Positions 36,204 to 47,165 are shown, counted from the stretch's first letter. The stretch is 64,000 nt of DNA from Pseudomonas fluorescens (GCF_000967965.1 NZ_LACC01000014.1:58032-122031), one strand, 5' to 3'. Numbers and translations: made by a program. The notes: generated from the letters alone by a model not told the origin.

Positions 36204-37343
36204 TCAGAGCTTGCGCGCGATCATTTCGCGCATGACTTCACTGGTACCGCCGTAGATGCGGTTGACGCGCATGTCGACGAACGCGCGGGCAATCGGGTAC
36301 TCCATCATGTAGCCGTAGCCGCCGTGCAGCTGGACCATGTCGTCGATGCATTTCCACAGGGTTTCGGTGGTGTGGAGCTTGGCGATGGCGGCTTCTTCGA
36401 GGGTCAGCCGGCGGCGCATGTGTTCGCCCAGGTAGTAGTCGACCATCACCCGCAGGGCGGTGGCCTGGGCCTTGATGTCGGCGAGTTTGAATTTGCTGTT
36501 CTGGAAGTCCCACACGGTCTGGTTGAAGGCCTTGCGGTCTTTCACATACTCGATGGTCTGCTCCAGCAGGCGCTCAAGCTTGGCGGCGGCGGACACGGCG
36601 ATGGAGAAACGCTCTTGCGGCAGCTCACCCATCAGGTAGCTGAAGCCCAGGCCTTCCTCGCCCAGACGGTTGCCCACCGGCACGCGGACGTTGTCGAAGA
36701 ACAGTTCGGCGGTGTCCTGGGCGTGCTGGCCGACCTTTTCCAGCTTGCGGCCATGCTTGAAACCGGCGCGGCCGGTTTCCACGGCAATCAGGCTGATGCC
36801 CTTGGCGCCAGCGGCCGGGTCGGTTTTGCACACGACGATCACCAGGTCGGCGGTCAGGCCGTTGCTGATGAAGGTCTTGCTGCCATTGATCACGTACTCG
36901 TCGCCATCGCGCACGGCGGTGGTGCGCACGGCCTTGAGGTCGCTGCCGGTACCGGGTTCGGTCATGGCGATGGCGAGGATGATTTCGCCTGCGCAGATGC
37001 CCGGCAGCCATTTCTGTTTCTGTTCTTCGTTGCCGCAACGGTTGATGTAGGGGGCGATCACGTCGGAGTGCATGCCGAAGTAGGCGCCGCTCACGCCAGC
37101 CCGGGCGAACTCTTCGTTGAACACCGCGCAGTGGCCGAAATCGCCGCCGCCACCACCGTATTCAGTGGGCAGGGTGATGCCGAGCAGGCCTTCGCGGCCG
37201 GCCTTGAGCCAGGTTTCCCGGTCGACCTGACCGGCCTTGTCCCAGGCGGCCTGGCGCGGCAGGCATTCACGCTCGAAAAAACGGCGCACGGTGGTGCGGA
37301 ACATCTCATGGTCGTCGCGGAAAACGGTTCGGGCGATGTGCAC
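36204..37343 (-). CDS. Acyl-CoA dehydrogenase (operon leader, copy A)
   Basis: Predicted 379 residues, FAD-dependent. Signature segments: AMTEPGTGSDLKAVRT (about 127-142), GSKTFISNGL and RIYGGTSEVMREMIARKL at the end. The Gly in IYGGT (where MCAD has the catalytic Glu) places it in the group that uses a Glu from another helix. I chose the GTG at 37343: GAGGAG is 6-7 bases upstream and the length then equals that of the close paralogue at 46026. It leads the operon to the SDR gene and has an operator candidate 107 bp upstream. Confidence 0.92.
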   Translation of the reverse strand: MHIARTVFRDDHEMFRTTVRRFFERECLPRQAAWDKAGQVDRETWLKAGREGLLGITLPTEYGGGGGDFGHCAVFNEEFARAGVSGAYFGMHSDVIAPYINRCGNEEQKQKWLPGICAGEIILAIAMTEPGTGSDLKAVRTTAVRDGDEYVINGSKTFISNGLTADLVIVVCKTDPAAGAKGISLIAVETGRAGFKHGRKLEKVGQHAQDTAELFFDNVRVPVGNRLGEEGLGFSYLMGELPQERFSIAVSAAAKLERLLEQTIEYVKDRKAFNQTVWDFQNSKFKLADIKAQATALRVMVDYYLGEHMRRRLTLEEAAIAKLHTTETLWKCIDDMVQLHGGYGYMMEYPIARAFVDMRVNRIYGGTSEVMREMIARKL

Positions 37344-37450
37344 GCAAGACTCCTCAAAAATGCCAGGCCGGCCATAGGCCGAGCGCTTACGCAAGGCGCG
37401 AACTGCGCCTGTGATCTGAGGGTTACGATAGGTGGGGGGGCGCGAGTGAA

Positions 37451-37471
37451 CGCCACCCGAGGTGGGTGGCG
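37451..37471. promoter_or_regulatory. Operator candidate 2 (CCACC-N7-GGTGG), before beta-oxidation operon
   Basis: CGCCACC (37451-37457) and GGTGGCG (37465-37471), exact complements, 7-nt spacer. The arms are identical to those of candidate 1. It lies 107 bp before the dehydrogenase GTG. Confidence 0.65.
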
Positions 37472-37502
37472 GTTAAAAAATCACTGAAGACAACACAATC
37501 CC

Positions 37503-37594
37503 TGTGGGAGCGGGCTTGCCCGCGAAGAGGCCAGCAAATTCAACATCTGTGTTGACTGACACACCGCCTTCGCGGGCAAGCCCGCTCCCACAGG
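37503..37594. repeat. REP doublet
   Basis: TGTGGGAGCGGGCTTGCCCG at 37503 and the inverted CGGGCAAGCCCGCTCCCACA ending at 37592. Confidence 0.85.
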
Positions 37595-37609
37595 TTTCTC
37601 TATTGGCAG

Positions 37610-40441
37610 TTAGTGAGTACCAGTGCCTGGATCACCCTGCGATTCCAGATCCCGCACCCGCGCCACCGCTTCATCGCGGCTGCTGACGCCGAGCTTGCTG
37701 TAGATATGGCTCAGGTGCCATTTCACGGTTTCCGGGGACAGCCCCAGCGCGCGGGCGATTTTCTTGTTGGGCAGGGCCTGGGCCAGCAGTCGAACCACTT
37801 CGATCTCCCGTTCGCTCAAGGGCTCGATCCCGGCCGCCAGCGGTTTGCTGGTTGCCGCCGTCGCGGGCTTGGTTTTCGAGACCGCAGGCGCTGTGGCCCC
37901 GGCGGCCTGCAAGCGTTCGACATAAAACGCCAGTACCGGGTCCAGGACTTCCCGGCTGGTGATATCGCAGATCAGTTTCAACCCGTCCGGATGGGCGTCG
38001 ATGAGGCTGCGCACCAGGCCGAAGCGTTGCCCTCGGCGCAGCGCCTCCATGACCTTGTCCCGCGCCTGCTCATGGTGACCCCGTTCGGACTCGATCACGG
38101 CACTGAGCACCATCAGGCGTACCGCTCCAAGTTGGCGGCGGTGCCTTTCACAGGTTTGGATCAGCTGCTCTATGCGTGCGAAGGCGCCGTCCAGGTCGCC
38201 CTGCGCCAGTTGCCAGCGAGCGCGGGCGTTCTCGGCCAGGATGTGGATTTCCTTGAGTGCCGTGTGCCCGGCGTCCGGGTGGCGCGCGTCGATGGCATCC
38301 AGGCGCGCCAGCTTGGCCTGGGCTTGTGCGGTTTCCCCGAGTGTCAGCAACCAGCGCACCTGCCAGGTCAGGCAGTAGGCTTGCAGGCGCTCCAGGCCGA
38401 GTTTGATCGCGTACTCATCAAGGCGCTCGACGAACGCCAGGGCCTCCTGATGGTTGCCCGCCAGCCATTGCACATTCCACAGCACTTGCAGCACACGCAG
38501 CACGGAATCGGGAATCGAGATCCGTTCGAGAATGTCGATCCAGCCCGAGAGCATCTTGAACGCGGCGTCGAGGTCGTTGGTTTCGTACAGCACTTCGCCA
38601 AGCAGCGCAGCGGAGAGATAAGTCGCGTCGGCACCGCCCTTGCCGCATTGGCCGGCTTCATGCAACACATCGCGGTAAACCCGTTCCGCCTGGGTCATCT
38701 GGCCTTCAAGGGCCAGGCTCAAGCCGATCAGGCAACGACCCTGAAGGCTGCCCGCCGTGGTCCCCAACAGAGGCTGGCCATTGATCAGCAGGTTCGGCCG
38801 GTCGAGTTGCACCTGCCGGGCCTTTTCGTATTCACCGCGGTGCATGTACAGCCAGGACAGGATGTTGGCACAGGAGCCGATGGCCACGCTGTTGCTGCCC
38901 GCAGGCGGGTTGAGCAATTGCGGCAGGACCGTCATGGCCGCATCGGTGTCATCCCGCTGCAGGGCCAAAGAGGCGCGCAGCAGCGAGATCATGAAGCGGT
39001 CATGGACTTCGCTCTCGGGAACGTCGCGAAACAGTTGTTCGAGGCTGGCGGTGCAGGCCACGAAGTCCCTGGCATACAGCTGCATCCGCGTCTTGAGAAT
39101 GCGCAGCTTGACTCGGGCCTGTACCTGTTCGACCGGCAACAGCCGCACCAACTCGATCAACATGCGCAGGTCGCCATGGGCGTACAGCGCCTCGCAGTGT
39201 TGTTCCACCAGATCGGCGGCGGCCGACGGGTCGCCGCCCATGACCGCATGGTGCACCGCTTCATCCAGGTGATTGTGCTCGCGGAACCAGTTCCATGCGC
39301 GAACGTGCACCGCTTGCTGCTCGGCGTGGCTTCGCGAGTCGAAATACTTGAGCAGGGTTTCGCGCAGCAATGGGTGCAGGCGATACCAGGTTTCGCGCTC
39401 GGCGCTGTCCACCGGAATCAGGAACAGGTTGTCCCGCTCCAGCCGCGTCAGCAGCGCGTTCGCCTCGGCAACCACCTGCGGGTGACCGCTCAAGGCCGCG
39501 CACAACGAGGCGCAGAAACGGTTGCACACGGCCATGAGCAGCAACAGGTCCAGGTCGGTCGGTGACAGGTGGGACAACACTTCGACTTCGAAAAACCTGG
39601 CGAAGGCTTGATCGTCCCGTAGCTGCGCTTGCACCGACGTTGCCTCTGTGGCGGCAGGCGGGCGATTCTTTTTGCGGCTGACGGCAAGCAGTTGCAGGCC
39701 GGCGACCCAGCCATCGGTCAGGTCATGCATCATCCGGGCGTCCCGGGCGCTGATCTCGCCCAACTGCGCCTTTAGGAACTGTTCGGATTCGGCGGCGGTG
39801 AAACGCAAGTCCCGCAGGTTCAGCTCCAGCACCAGTTCCTGGCTGCGCAACCGCGCCAGGGACAGCGGCACGACGCTGCGCGATACCAGCGCCAGGTGCA
39901 GGTTGGCCGGGGCGTAGTCGATCAGCCATTGCAGGGCCTGATGAATGCCCACGTCTGTCAGGTGGTGCAGGTCGTCGAGTACCAGCACCAGCTCACGGCC
40001 ACGGCTGGCAATGCTGCGCACCAGAGTGATGACAGTGCGTTCCACGGCTTCGCTGTCGATGCCGCGACCTTCCAGTTGAGTCGCTTCGCGCACGAGCGTC
40101 GGGTCGATCTGGCCGAGGCTCGCCAACAGATAGTCAAGAAAGCGCGCCAGTTCGTTGTCATCGGCCGACAGCGTCAGCCACGCCACATCGAACCCCAGCG
40201 GCAACAGCGCCTGGCGCCAGGCAATCAGGGTCGAAGTCTTGCCACACCCGGCCGGCCCCTTGAGCACGATGCAACGCAGGCGGCGGGCCTTGAGCATTTG
40301 CTCCTGCAGGCGCTCGCGGGAAATCAGGCGCCCCGCGCTGCGCGGCGGAGTCAGTTTGGTACTGACGATCGGGGACTGAACCGGATTGAAGACCTGGCTG
40401 GCATGGGTGTCCGATGCATTGGACTTGCGGTGTTTATCCAT
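37610..40441 (-). CDS. LAL (MalT-like) LuxR-family regulator 1
   Basis: Predicted 943 residues. An N-terminal STAND ATPase with Walker [10 protein letters not shown] (62-70) and Walker B LVLVLDD (151-157) is followed by a long helical, TPR-like sensor region and a C-terminal LuxR helix-turn-helix (about 871-930: [34 protein letters not shown]). Such proteins oligomerise with ATP and an inducer and activate transcription. The start faces the racemase operon across a shared gap that holds operator candidate 3. It is one of two LAL regulators in the cluster and a candidate to bind the CCACC-N7-GGTGG sites. Confidence 0.92.
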   Translation of the reverse strand: MDKHRKSNASDTHASQVFNPVQSPIVSTKLTPPRSAGRLISRERLQEQMLKARRLRCIVLKGPAGCGKTSTLIAWRQALLPLGFDVAWLTLSADDNELARFLDYLLASLGQIDPTLVREATQLEGRGIDSEAVERTVITLVRSIASRGRELVLVLDDLHHLTDVGIHQALQWLIDYAPANLHLALVSRSVVPLSLARLRSQELVLELNLRDLRFTAAESEQFLKAQLGEISARDARMMHDLTDGWVAGLQLLAVSRKKNRPPAATEATSVQAQLRDDQAFARFFEVEVLSHLSPTDLDLLLLMAVCNRFCASLCAALSGHPQVVAEANALLTRLERDNLFLIPVDSAERETWYRLHPLLRETLLKYFDSRSHAEQQAVHVRAWNWFREHNHLDEAVHHAVMGGDPSAAADLVEQHCEALYAHGDLRMLIELVRLLPVEQVQARVKLRILKTRMQLYARDFVACTASLEQLFRDVPESEVHDRFMISLLRASLALQRDDTDAAMTVLPQLLNPPAGSNSVAIGSCANILSWLYMHRGEYEKARQVQLDRPNLLINGQPLLGTTAGSLQGRCLIGLSLALEGQMTQAERVYRDVLHEAGQCGKGGADATYLSAALLGEVLYETNDLDAAFKMLSGWIDILERISIPDSVLRVLQVLWNVQWLAGNHQEALAFVERLDEYAIKLGLERLQAYCLTWQVRWLLTLGETAQAQAKLARLDAIDARHPDAGHTALKEIHILAENARARWQLAQGDLDGAFARIEQLIQTCERHRRQLGAVRLMVLSAVIESERGHHEQARDKVMEALRRGQRFGLVRSLIDAHPDGLKLICDITSREVLDPVLAFYVERLQAAGATAPAVSKTKPATAATSKPLAAGIEPLSEREIEVVRLLAQALPNKKIARALGLSPETVKWHLSHIYSKLGVSSRDEAVARVRDLESQGDPGTGTH

Positions 40442-40532
40442 GGGGCTGTCCGATTCTTTTTTGTTTTGTGAGTGCGCCGAATCTCATCGAGTGTAACCCA
40501 GACCATGGGCGGGATGACCCTGTCTTTGGCGG

Positions 40533-40555
40533 CCACCACCCGATGCGGGTGGTGG
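40533..40555. promoter_or_regulatory. Operator candidate 3, between LAL regulator 1 and racemase operon
   Basis: CCACCACCCG (40533-40542) and CGGGTGGTGG (40546-40555) form a perfect 10-bp inverted repeat around ATG. In the CCACC-N7-GGTGG frame the arms are CACCACC and GGTGGTG. It is 84 bp before the racemase start and 92 bp before the regulator start, so it could serve both. Confidence 0.7.
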
Positions 40556-40638
40556 TCGGTGGGGCCGGGATTGATCTACTGGATGGCACAACAATAGGAG
40601 TGCTGCTGGCGCTCCAGAAGAATCACGGAGCGTTGGCG

Positions 40639-41793
40639 ATGGGCGTACTGAGCGGCATTCGGGTGGTGGAGTTTGAGGCAATCGGGCCGGCGCCGTTTGG
40701 CACCATGCTGTTGGCCGACATGGGTGCCGACGTGGTGCGCATCGACCGGCCGCAGAAGGCCAGTGACCTGGGGCCGAAGCTTGAGGGCAAGCGCGCGGAC
40801 ATCACCGGGCGCAACCGCCGTTCGGTCACCCTCGACCTGAAACACCCCGACAGTGTCGCCGTCGCGCTGCAATTGATTGAACGCGCCGACGTGGTGATTG
40901 AAGGGTTTCGCCCCGGCACGATGGAGCGCCTGGGCCTCGGCCCGGAAGTCGCACTACTGCGCAATCCGCGTCTGGTCTACGCCCGTATGACCGGCTGGGG
41001 CCAGACCGGCCCGATGGCCGACCGCGCCGGCCATGACCTGAACTACATCGCCTTGTCGGGTGTGCTGTCGAGTATTGGCCCGGCCGGTGGTCGGCCGGTG
41101 CCGCCGCTGAACCTGGTGGGTGACTACGGCGGTGGCGGCATGTTGCTGGCGATGGGCGTACTGGCGGCGCTGCTCAATGTGCAGCGCGGCGGCACCGGGC
41201 AGGTGGTCGATGCGGCGATGACCGAAGGTGCGGCGCAGCTGGGCTCGGTGATCTGGGGCCTGCTGGCTGGTGGTCACTGGAAAGAACAGCGCGGCAGCAA
41301 CCTGCTCGATGGCGGTGCGCCCTGGTACGACACCTACGAAACCCGCGACGGCCAGTACATGGCGATCGGGCCGATTGAATCGCGCTTTTATGGGCAGATG
41401 CTGGACATTCTCGGGCTTTCCAACGCAGACCTGCCCAGTCAGCACGACCGGGCGGGTTGGCCACGGTTGCGTGAGGCACTCACCGCTGCGTTCTTCGGTC
41501 GTACCCGCAAGCAGTGGGAGGAGGCCTTCGAAGGCAGCGACGCCTGCGTTGCGCCGGTGCTTGGGCTCGCCGAAGCGGCCAGGCACCCACACGGCATTGC
41601 CCGTGGCAGCTTCATCGAGGTCGACGGGGTGGTGCAACCGGTTCCGGCTCCGCGTTTCCTCGGCACGCCATCGGCGCAACCGCAACCGGCGCCCGAGCGT
41701 GGTGAGCATGGCGGTGCGGCACTGCGCGACTGGGGCTTCGACACCGCGGCCATCGAGCGCTTGCGTGAACTGGGCCTGGGTTTTGGCGCCTGA
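40639..41793 (+). CDS. Alpha-methylacyl-CoA racemase (class III CoA-transferase fold)
   Basis: Predicted 384 residues. The match is to the AMACR/MCR branch rather than generic CaiB: N-terminal GIRVVEFEAIGPAPFGTMLL, catalytic His132 (AGHDLNYIALSG), Asp162 (GDYGGGG) and Glu247 (GPIESRF), plus LDGGAPWYDTYETRDG and the C-terminal DACVAPVL. It interconverts 2R and 2S methylacyl-CoAs so that methyl-branched chains or sterol side chains can enter beta-oxidation. The start at 40639 has CGGAG upstream; longer frames extend into the divergent promoter. It is first in an operon with a crotonase and two acyl-CoA synthetases. Confidence 0.92.
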   Translation: MGVLSGIRVVEFEAIGPAPFGTMLLADMGADVVRIDRPQKASDLGPKLEGKRADITGRNRRSVTLDLKHPDSVAVALQLIERADVVIEGFRPGTMERLGLGPEVALLRNPRLVYARMTGWGQTGPMADRAGHDLNYIALSGVLSSIGPAGGRPVPPLNLVGDYGGGGMLLAMGVLAALLNVQRGGTGQVVDAAMTEGAAQLGSVIWGLLAGGHWKEQRGSNLLDGGAPWYDTYETRDGQYMAIGPIESRFYGQMLDILGLSNADLPSQHDRAGWPRLREALTAAFFGRTRKQWEEAFEGSDACVAPVLGLAEAARHPHGIARGSFIEVDGVVQPVPAPRFLGTPSAQPQPAPERGEHGGAALRDWGFDTAAIERLRELGLGFGA

Positions 41794-41800
41794 AAAACAA
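41793..41800 (+). promoter_or_regulatory. Hfq/Crc-type A-rich motif before crotonase
   Basis: AAAAACAA begins at the last base of the racemase stop and lies about 20 nt before the AGGAG of the next gene. Confidence 0.35.
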
Positions 41801-41832
41801 CATGAAGAATCGCGCAGCGCAGGAGTTACACC

Positions 41833-42636
41833 ATGGCCATTCAGTTCAAGATCATCGATCACGTGGCACTCATCACGCTCGATGCGCAACAGTCGAACAA
41901 CGCGCTGACCGTCAGCGATCTGATGCACCTGCGCAAGACCCTGGGTGCCTGCCAGGATGACGAGCAGGTGCGGGTGATCGTCCTGACCGGTGCCGGCGAG
42001 CGCGCGTTTTGCAGCGGAGCAAGCCACAAGGAGTCGTTGCTGGCGGCATCCGGTTTTGTTGCCGGCAACTTCAAAAGCCGCGAAACCGAAGCCGAGGAGG
42101 GCGGCTACAGCCGGCTGTTCGACCTCAGTGACCTGGACATCTGGAAACCGGTGATTGCCGCCATCAATGGTGCCTGCCTGGGTGGCGGTCTTGAGCTGGC
42201 GCTGCAATGCGATCTGCGCATTGCCTCGGCCAGCGCCACGTTCGGCTTGCCTGAGGTGTGCGACGCGACCATTCCGGCGGCCGGTGGCGTGCAGTACTTG
42301 CTGCGCGCAATTCCAGCGGCCCATGCCATGAAAATGGCGCTGACCGGGGAATCGATCAACGCCGGGCAGGCCTTGGACATCGGTTTGATCATCGATCTGT
42401 TGCCCAGGGACCGTCTGCTGCCAGCGGCGCTGGAGCTGGCCGAGCGCATTGCCGCCAACGGCCCGCTCGCGGTGCAGTCGATCAAGCGCCTGGCCTTGCA
42501 GAGCGCCCATCTCGCACCCCGGGACTTCGTCACCCAGGCCCATCTGCACTGGGGCTTGCTGCGCGACAGCGAAGATCACGCCGAAGGGCGCATGGCACAG
42601 GTCGAGCAGCGTTCGCCGAAATACACCGGTACCTGA
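41833..42636 (+). CDS. Crotonase-family protein with one catalytic Glu replaced (copy A)
   Basis: Predicted 267 residues, enoyl-CoA hydratase/isomerase fold. Oxyanion-hole segments are present (FCSGASHKE and NGACLGGGLELAL). The first catalytic position is Glu141 (GLPEV), equivalent to Glu144 of rat crotonase. At the second position, Glu164 in rat, the sequence has Lys167 (AHAMKMALTG). The protein may therefore be an isomerase or another crotonase-type enzyme rather than a simple hydratase. It sits between the racemase and the acyl-CoA synthetases, 39 bp after the racemase. Confidence 0.88.
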   Translation: MAIQFKIIDHVALITLDAQQSNNALTVSDLMHLRKTLGACQDDEQVRVIVLTGAGERAFCSGASHKESLLAASGFVAGNFKSRETEAEEGGYSRLFDLSDLDIWKPVIAAINGACLGGGLELALQCDLRIASASATFGLPEVCDATIPAAGGVQYLLRAIPAAHAMKMALTGESINAGQALDIGLIIDLLPRDRLLPAALELAERIAANGPLAVQSIKRLALQSAHLAPRDFVTQAHLHWGLLRDSEDHAEGRMAQVEQRSPKYTGT

Positions 42637-42663
42637 TCCCCAGAGTCGCGTTCGTTACCTGAC

Positions 42664-42671
42664 AACAATAA
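42664..42671 (+). promoter_or_regulatory. Hfq/Crc-type A-rich motif before acyl-CoA synthetase 1
   Basis: ACAACAATAA contains AACAATAA, 5-6 nt before the ACAGGAGA ribosome site of the first synthetase. Confidence 0.45.
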
Positions 42672-42687
42672 TTCACAGGAGAACCTC

Positions 42688-44244
42688 ATGTATCTGACCC
42701 AAGGCCTGCACCGCGTGCTGCAGCAACGTCCCCATGCCGTGGCGACGGTCTTTCGCGACCGCCGCCGCACCTATGCCGAACTGGCCGACCGGGTGGCTCG
42801 CCTGGCCGGGGCCTTGCAGCAACTGGGGATGCAGACCGGCGATCGCGTCGGTCTGCTGGGCCTGAACTCCGACCGGTTCCTTGAGTATTTCCTGGCGACC
42901 TGGTGGGGCGGTGGCGTGGTCAACCCGGTGAACATTCGCTGGAGCGTGCCGGAAATCGTCTATTCGCTGGACGACTGCGACACCCGCATCCTGCTGATCG
43001 ACGACACCTTCCTGCCCCTGGCCGAAGGCATTGCCGGCAGCGCCAGGGTGCGGCCATTGCTGATTCACATTGGCGACGGGCCGTTGCCAGAGGGCATGCT
43101 GTCCTACGAGCAATTGATTGGTGAAGCCACGCCCGTGGACGACGCGTTTCGCGGCGGCGATGACCTGGCGAGCATCATGTACACCGGCGGCACCACCGGC
43201 CGACCGAAAGGCGTGATGCAGTCGCACATGAACCTGTGGACCGCTGCCGTGGCCCGCGCCGCCGACGTACCGGTGCCGGCGGACGCCTTGACCCTGCACA
43301 TCGCGCCGATGTTCCACCTGGCGGCGCTGTCGCGGGTGATCCTGATTTCGCTGCTGGGGCTGCCGAGCATTTTCGTTCCGGCCTTCGATGCCCTGGACGT
43401 GATGCGCACCATCGAGCGCGAGCGCATCACCGATATCCTGATCGTGCCGACCATGCTTCAGGCGCTGATCATGCACCCCGATTTCGCCAGGCATGACCTG
43501 AGCTGCCTGCGCAGCCTCACTTATGGCGCTTCGCCGATTGCCGTGCCCTTGCTGGAAATGGCGCTCAAGGCCTTGCCGAATGTCGAGTTCACCCAAGGCT
43601 ACGGCATGACCGAAGCGGCGCCGCCGATCTCCGCCAACGGCCCGGAAAACCACAGCGCCGAAGGCATCGCCAATGGCCGTCTGCGCTCGGCCGGGCGCCC
43701 GGGGCTGGGGGTCACGGTGCGCATCGTCGATGAACAGGACAACGAAGTGCCCTGCGGCACCGTCGGCGAAGTGGTGGTGCGCGGCCCGAACATCATGCTC
43801 GGCTACTGGAACAACCCCGAGGAAACCGCCAAGGCCTTGCGCGGCGGCTGGATGCACACCGGCGATGGCGCCTACATGGACGCCGATGGCTTCATCTACA
43901 TCGTCGACCGCTTCAAGGACATGATCGTCAGCGGTGGCGAGAATGTGTATTCCGGCGAAGTGGAAAGCGCCATCGCCAGTCACCCGGCCGTCGCCGCCTG
44001 CGCAGTGATCGGCATTCCTTGTGCCCAGTGGGGCGAAGCGGTGCACGCGGTGGTGGTGCTCAAGCCGGACAACGAGGTTGCAAGCGCCCAGATCATTGAA
44101 CACTGCCGTCGGCAGATTGCCGGCTACAAGACCCCGAAATCCGTGGAGTTCCGTGCTGCACTGCCGTTGTCCGGTGCGGGCAAGGTGCTCAAGCGCGATC
44201 TGCGTGAACCGTTCTGGCGCGGCACGGATCGGGGCGTGAGCTGA
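42688..44244 (+). CDS. Acyl-CoA synthetase 1 (AMP-forming)
   Basis: Predicted 518 residues, ANL superfamily. The ATP loop is YTGGTTGRPKG, the A5-type motif QGYGMTEAAP, and the hinge region YIVDRFKDMIVSGGENVYSG. The final catalytic Lys is Lys499 (SGAGKVLKR). The enzyme activates a carboxylic acid to its CoA ester before beta-oxidation. It is followed after 4 bp by a close paralogue with the same NPVNIRWSVPEIVYSLDDC segment, showing tandem duplication. The acyl group is not fixed by sequence; the neighbourhood suggests a branched or cyclic acid. Confidence 0.93.
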   Translation: MYLTQGLHRVLQQRPHAVATVFRDRRRTYAELADRVARLAGALQQLGMQTGDRVGLLGLNSDRFLEYFLATWWGGGVVNPVNIRWSVPEIVYSLDDCDTRILLIDDTFLPLAEGIAGSARVRPLLIHIGDGPLPEGMLSYEQLIGEATPVDDAFRGGDDLASIMYTGGTTGRPKGVMQSHMNLWTAAVARAADVPVPADALTLHIAPMFHLAALSRVILISLLGLPSIFVPAFDALDVMRTIERERITDILIVPTMLQALIMHPDFARHDLSCLRSLTYGASPIAVPLLEMALKALPNVEFTQGYGMTEAAPPISANGPENHSAEGIANGRLRSAGRPGLGVTVRIVDEQDNEVPCGTVGEVVVRGPNIMLGYWNNPEETAKALRGGWMHTGDGAYMDADGFIYIVDRFKDMIVSGGENVYSGEVESAIASHPAVAACAVIGIPCAQWGEAVHAVVVLKPDNEVASAQIIEHCRRQIAGYKTPKSVEFRAALPLSGAGKVLKRDLREPFWRGTDRGVS

Positions 44245-44248
44245 CAGC

Positions 44249-45772
44249 ATGTACATGACCCAATGCCTGCAACGCACGCTGCAACAGAACCCGGACCACA
44301 TCGCGACTATCCATGGCGAGCGTCGCCACACCTACCGTGAATTTGGCGAACGGGTGGCTCGCCTGGCGGGTGCCTTGCAGAAACTCGGCATGGCGGCCGG
44401 TGACCGGGTCGGCATGCTGGCGCTGAACTCCGACCGCTACCTGGAATACATCATGGGCGTGTGGTGGGGCGGCGGGGTGCTCAATCCGGTGAACATCCGC
44501 TGGAGCGTGCCGGAAATCGTCTATTCGCTGGACGATTGCAGTACTGGCATCCTCATCGTCGATGAGCACTTCGTAGCGCTGGCCGAAGGCATTTGTGCCA
44601 GGGCCCGTCGTGCGCCGCTGTTGATTTATGCGGGTGACGGTGACGTGCCGGCCGGCATGTCGGGTTTCGAGCAATTGATTGCCCAGACTGCGCCAGTGCA
44701 AGACGCCGGGCGGGGCGGTGAAGACCTTGCCTGCATCATGTACACCGGCGGCACCACCGGGTTTCCCAAGGGTGTCATGCAGTCGCACCTGAACCTGTGG
44801 TCGGCGTGCATGCCTCGCATGGTGGACATGCCGCCGATCCACGGCGGCCTGTTGATGCATGTCGCGCCGTTGTTCCATGTCGCCGGCATGGCCCGTGCAC
44901 TGATTCAGTTTCTGGCCGGTGAAAGCCATGTGCTGGTGTCGAGTTTCGACCCCTTGCAGGCCTTGCAGATGATTGAGCACGAACGGGTCACCGAGACGTT
45001 GCTGGTGCCGACCATGATCCTTGCGCTGTTGGCTCATCCTGACTTTGACAAGTATGACCTGGGCAGCCTGAAACGCCTGACCTACGGCGCTTCACCCAGC
45101 GCCGGGGATATGGTCGGGCAAGTGCTGGCCAGACTGCCGGACATCGAACTTTCACATTCCTACGGACTGACCGAGGCCTGCCCGGTGGTGTCCAGCAATC
45201 TGCCGTGCAATCACACGCCAGAGGCGCGCATCAGCGGCCTTTCACGCTCGGTAGGGCGTGGCGGCCTGGGCGTTAACGTGAAGATTGTCGATCCGCAGGG
45301 CCAGGAGGTGCCCCGCGGCACGGTGGGCGAGATCATTGTGCGCGGACCGAACATCATGCAGGGCTACTGGAACAAGCCCGAGGAAACCGCCAGGGCGTTG
45401 CGCGACGGGTGGCTGTACACCGGCGACGCGGCGTGGATGGACGAGCAGGGTTACCTGTTCATCGTCGACCGCTTGAAGGACATGATCGTCAGCGGTGGGG
45501 AAAACGTTTACTCGGCGGAAGTCGAAAACATACTGTCGCGACACCCGGCCGTGGCGATGTGCGCGGTGATCGGTGTTCCCCATGAGCAGTGGGGCGAGGC
45601 GGTTCACGCGGTGGTGGTGTGCAAGCCCGGTGCCCAGGCCGATGAGGAGCAATTGCGGCTGTTTTGTCGTGAATTCATCGCCGGCTACAAGTGCCCCAAG
45701 AGCGTGGAGTTCCGCGACGAGCTGCCACTGTCGGCGGCGGGCAAAGTCCTCAAGCGCGAACTGCGCAAGTAA
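44249..45772 (+). CDS. Acyl-CoA synthetase 2 (AMP-forming), tandem paralogue
   Basis: Predicted 507 residues with the same motifs as the gene before it: YTGGTTGFPKG, SYGLTEACP, FIVDRLKDMIVSGGENVYSA and Lys499 in SAAGKVLKRELRK. The gene pair differs most in the middle (about residues 120-260), the acyl-binding side, so the two copies may take acids of different length, for example before and after one round of chain shortening. It is the last gene of the racemase operon. Confidence 0.93.
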   Translation: MYMTQCLQRTLQQNPDHIATIHGERRHTYREFGERVARLAGALQKLGMAAGDRVGMLALNSDRYLEYIMGVWWGGGVLNPVNIRWSVPEIVYSLDDCSTGILIVDEHFVALAEGICARARRAPLLIYAGDGDVPAGMSGFEQLIAQTAPVQDAGRGGEDLACIMYTGGTTGFPKGVMQSHLNLWSACMPRMVDMPPIHGGLLMHVAPLFHVAGMARALIQFLAGESHVLVSSFDPLQALQMIEHERVTETLLVPTMILALLAHPDFDKYDLGSLKRLTYGASPSAGDMVGQVLARLPDIELSHSYGLTEACPVVSSNLPCNHTPEARISGLSRSVGRGGLGVNVKIVDPQGQEVPRGTVGEIIVRGPNIMQGYWNKPEETARALRDGWLYTGDAAWMDEQGYLFIVDRLKDMIVSGGENVYSAEVENILSRHPAVAMCAVIGVPHEQWGEAVHAVVVCKPGAQADEEQLRLFCREFIAGYKCPKSVEFRDELPLSAAGKVLKRELRK

Positions 45773-45788
45773 CCACACCACAAAACTT

Positions 45789-45880
45789 TGTAGGAGCGAG
45801 CCTGCTCGCGATAGCGGAGTGTCAGACGACGGATGTGTTGAATGTGACGCCGCCATCGCGAGCAGGCTCGCTCCTACAGG
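45789..45880. repeat. REP doublet
   Basis: TGTAGGAGCGAGCCTGCTCG at 45789 and the inverted CGAGCAGGCTCGCTCCTACA ending at 45878, between the synthetase operon and the next promoter. Confidence 0.85.
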
Positions 45881-45927
45881 GGGGTGTGTTGCCTGCCTGA
45901 TTTTCGTTGTTCAAATCCCCCGCAATC

Positions 45928-45948
45928 CGCTACCCGATCCGGGTGGCT
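45928..45948. promoter_or_regulatory. Operator candidate 4, before acyl-CoA dehydrogenase copy B
   Basis: CGCTACC (45928-45934), 7-nt spacer, GGTGGCT (45942-45948). The site has two departures from a perfect repeat (T for C in the left arm, T for G at the end). It lies 77 bp before the start at 46026. Confidence 0.6.
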
Positions 45949-46025
45949 TCATCACCCACCCCCCGCCAATACAGTGGACCCACGAACCAGGCGCGTGCCT
46001 GCCTGGCAACCCACTGGAGATCCCG

Positions 46026-47165
<1,140 letters not shown>

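Noticed and set aside
35043..37487. 814-codon plus-strand open frame opposite the thiolase and dehydrogenase genes
   Set aside because: Antisense to two genes with clear catalytic motifs; no motif of its own.
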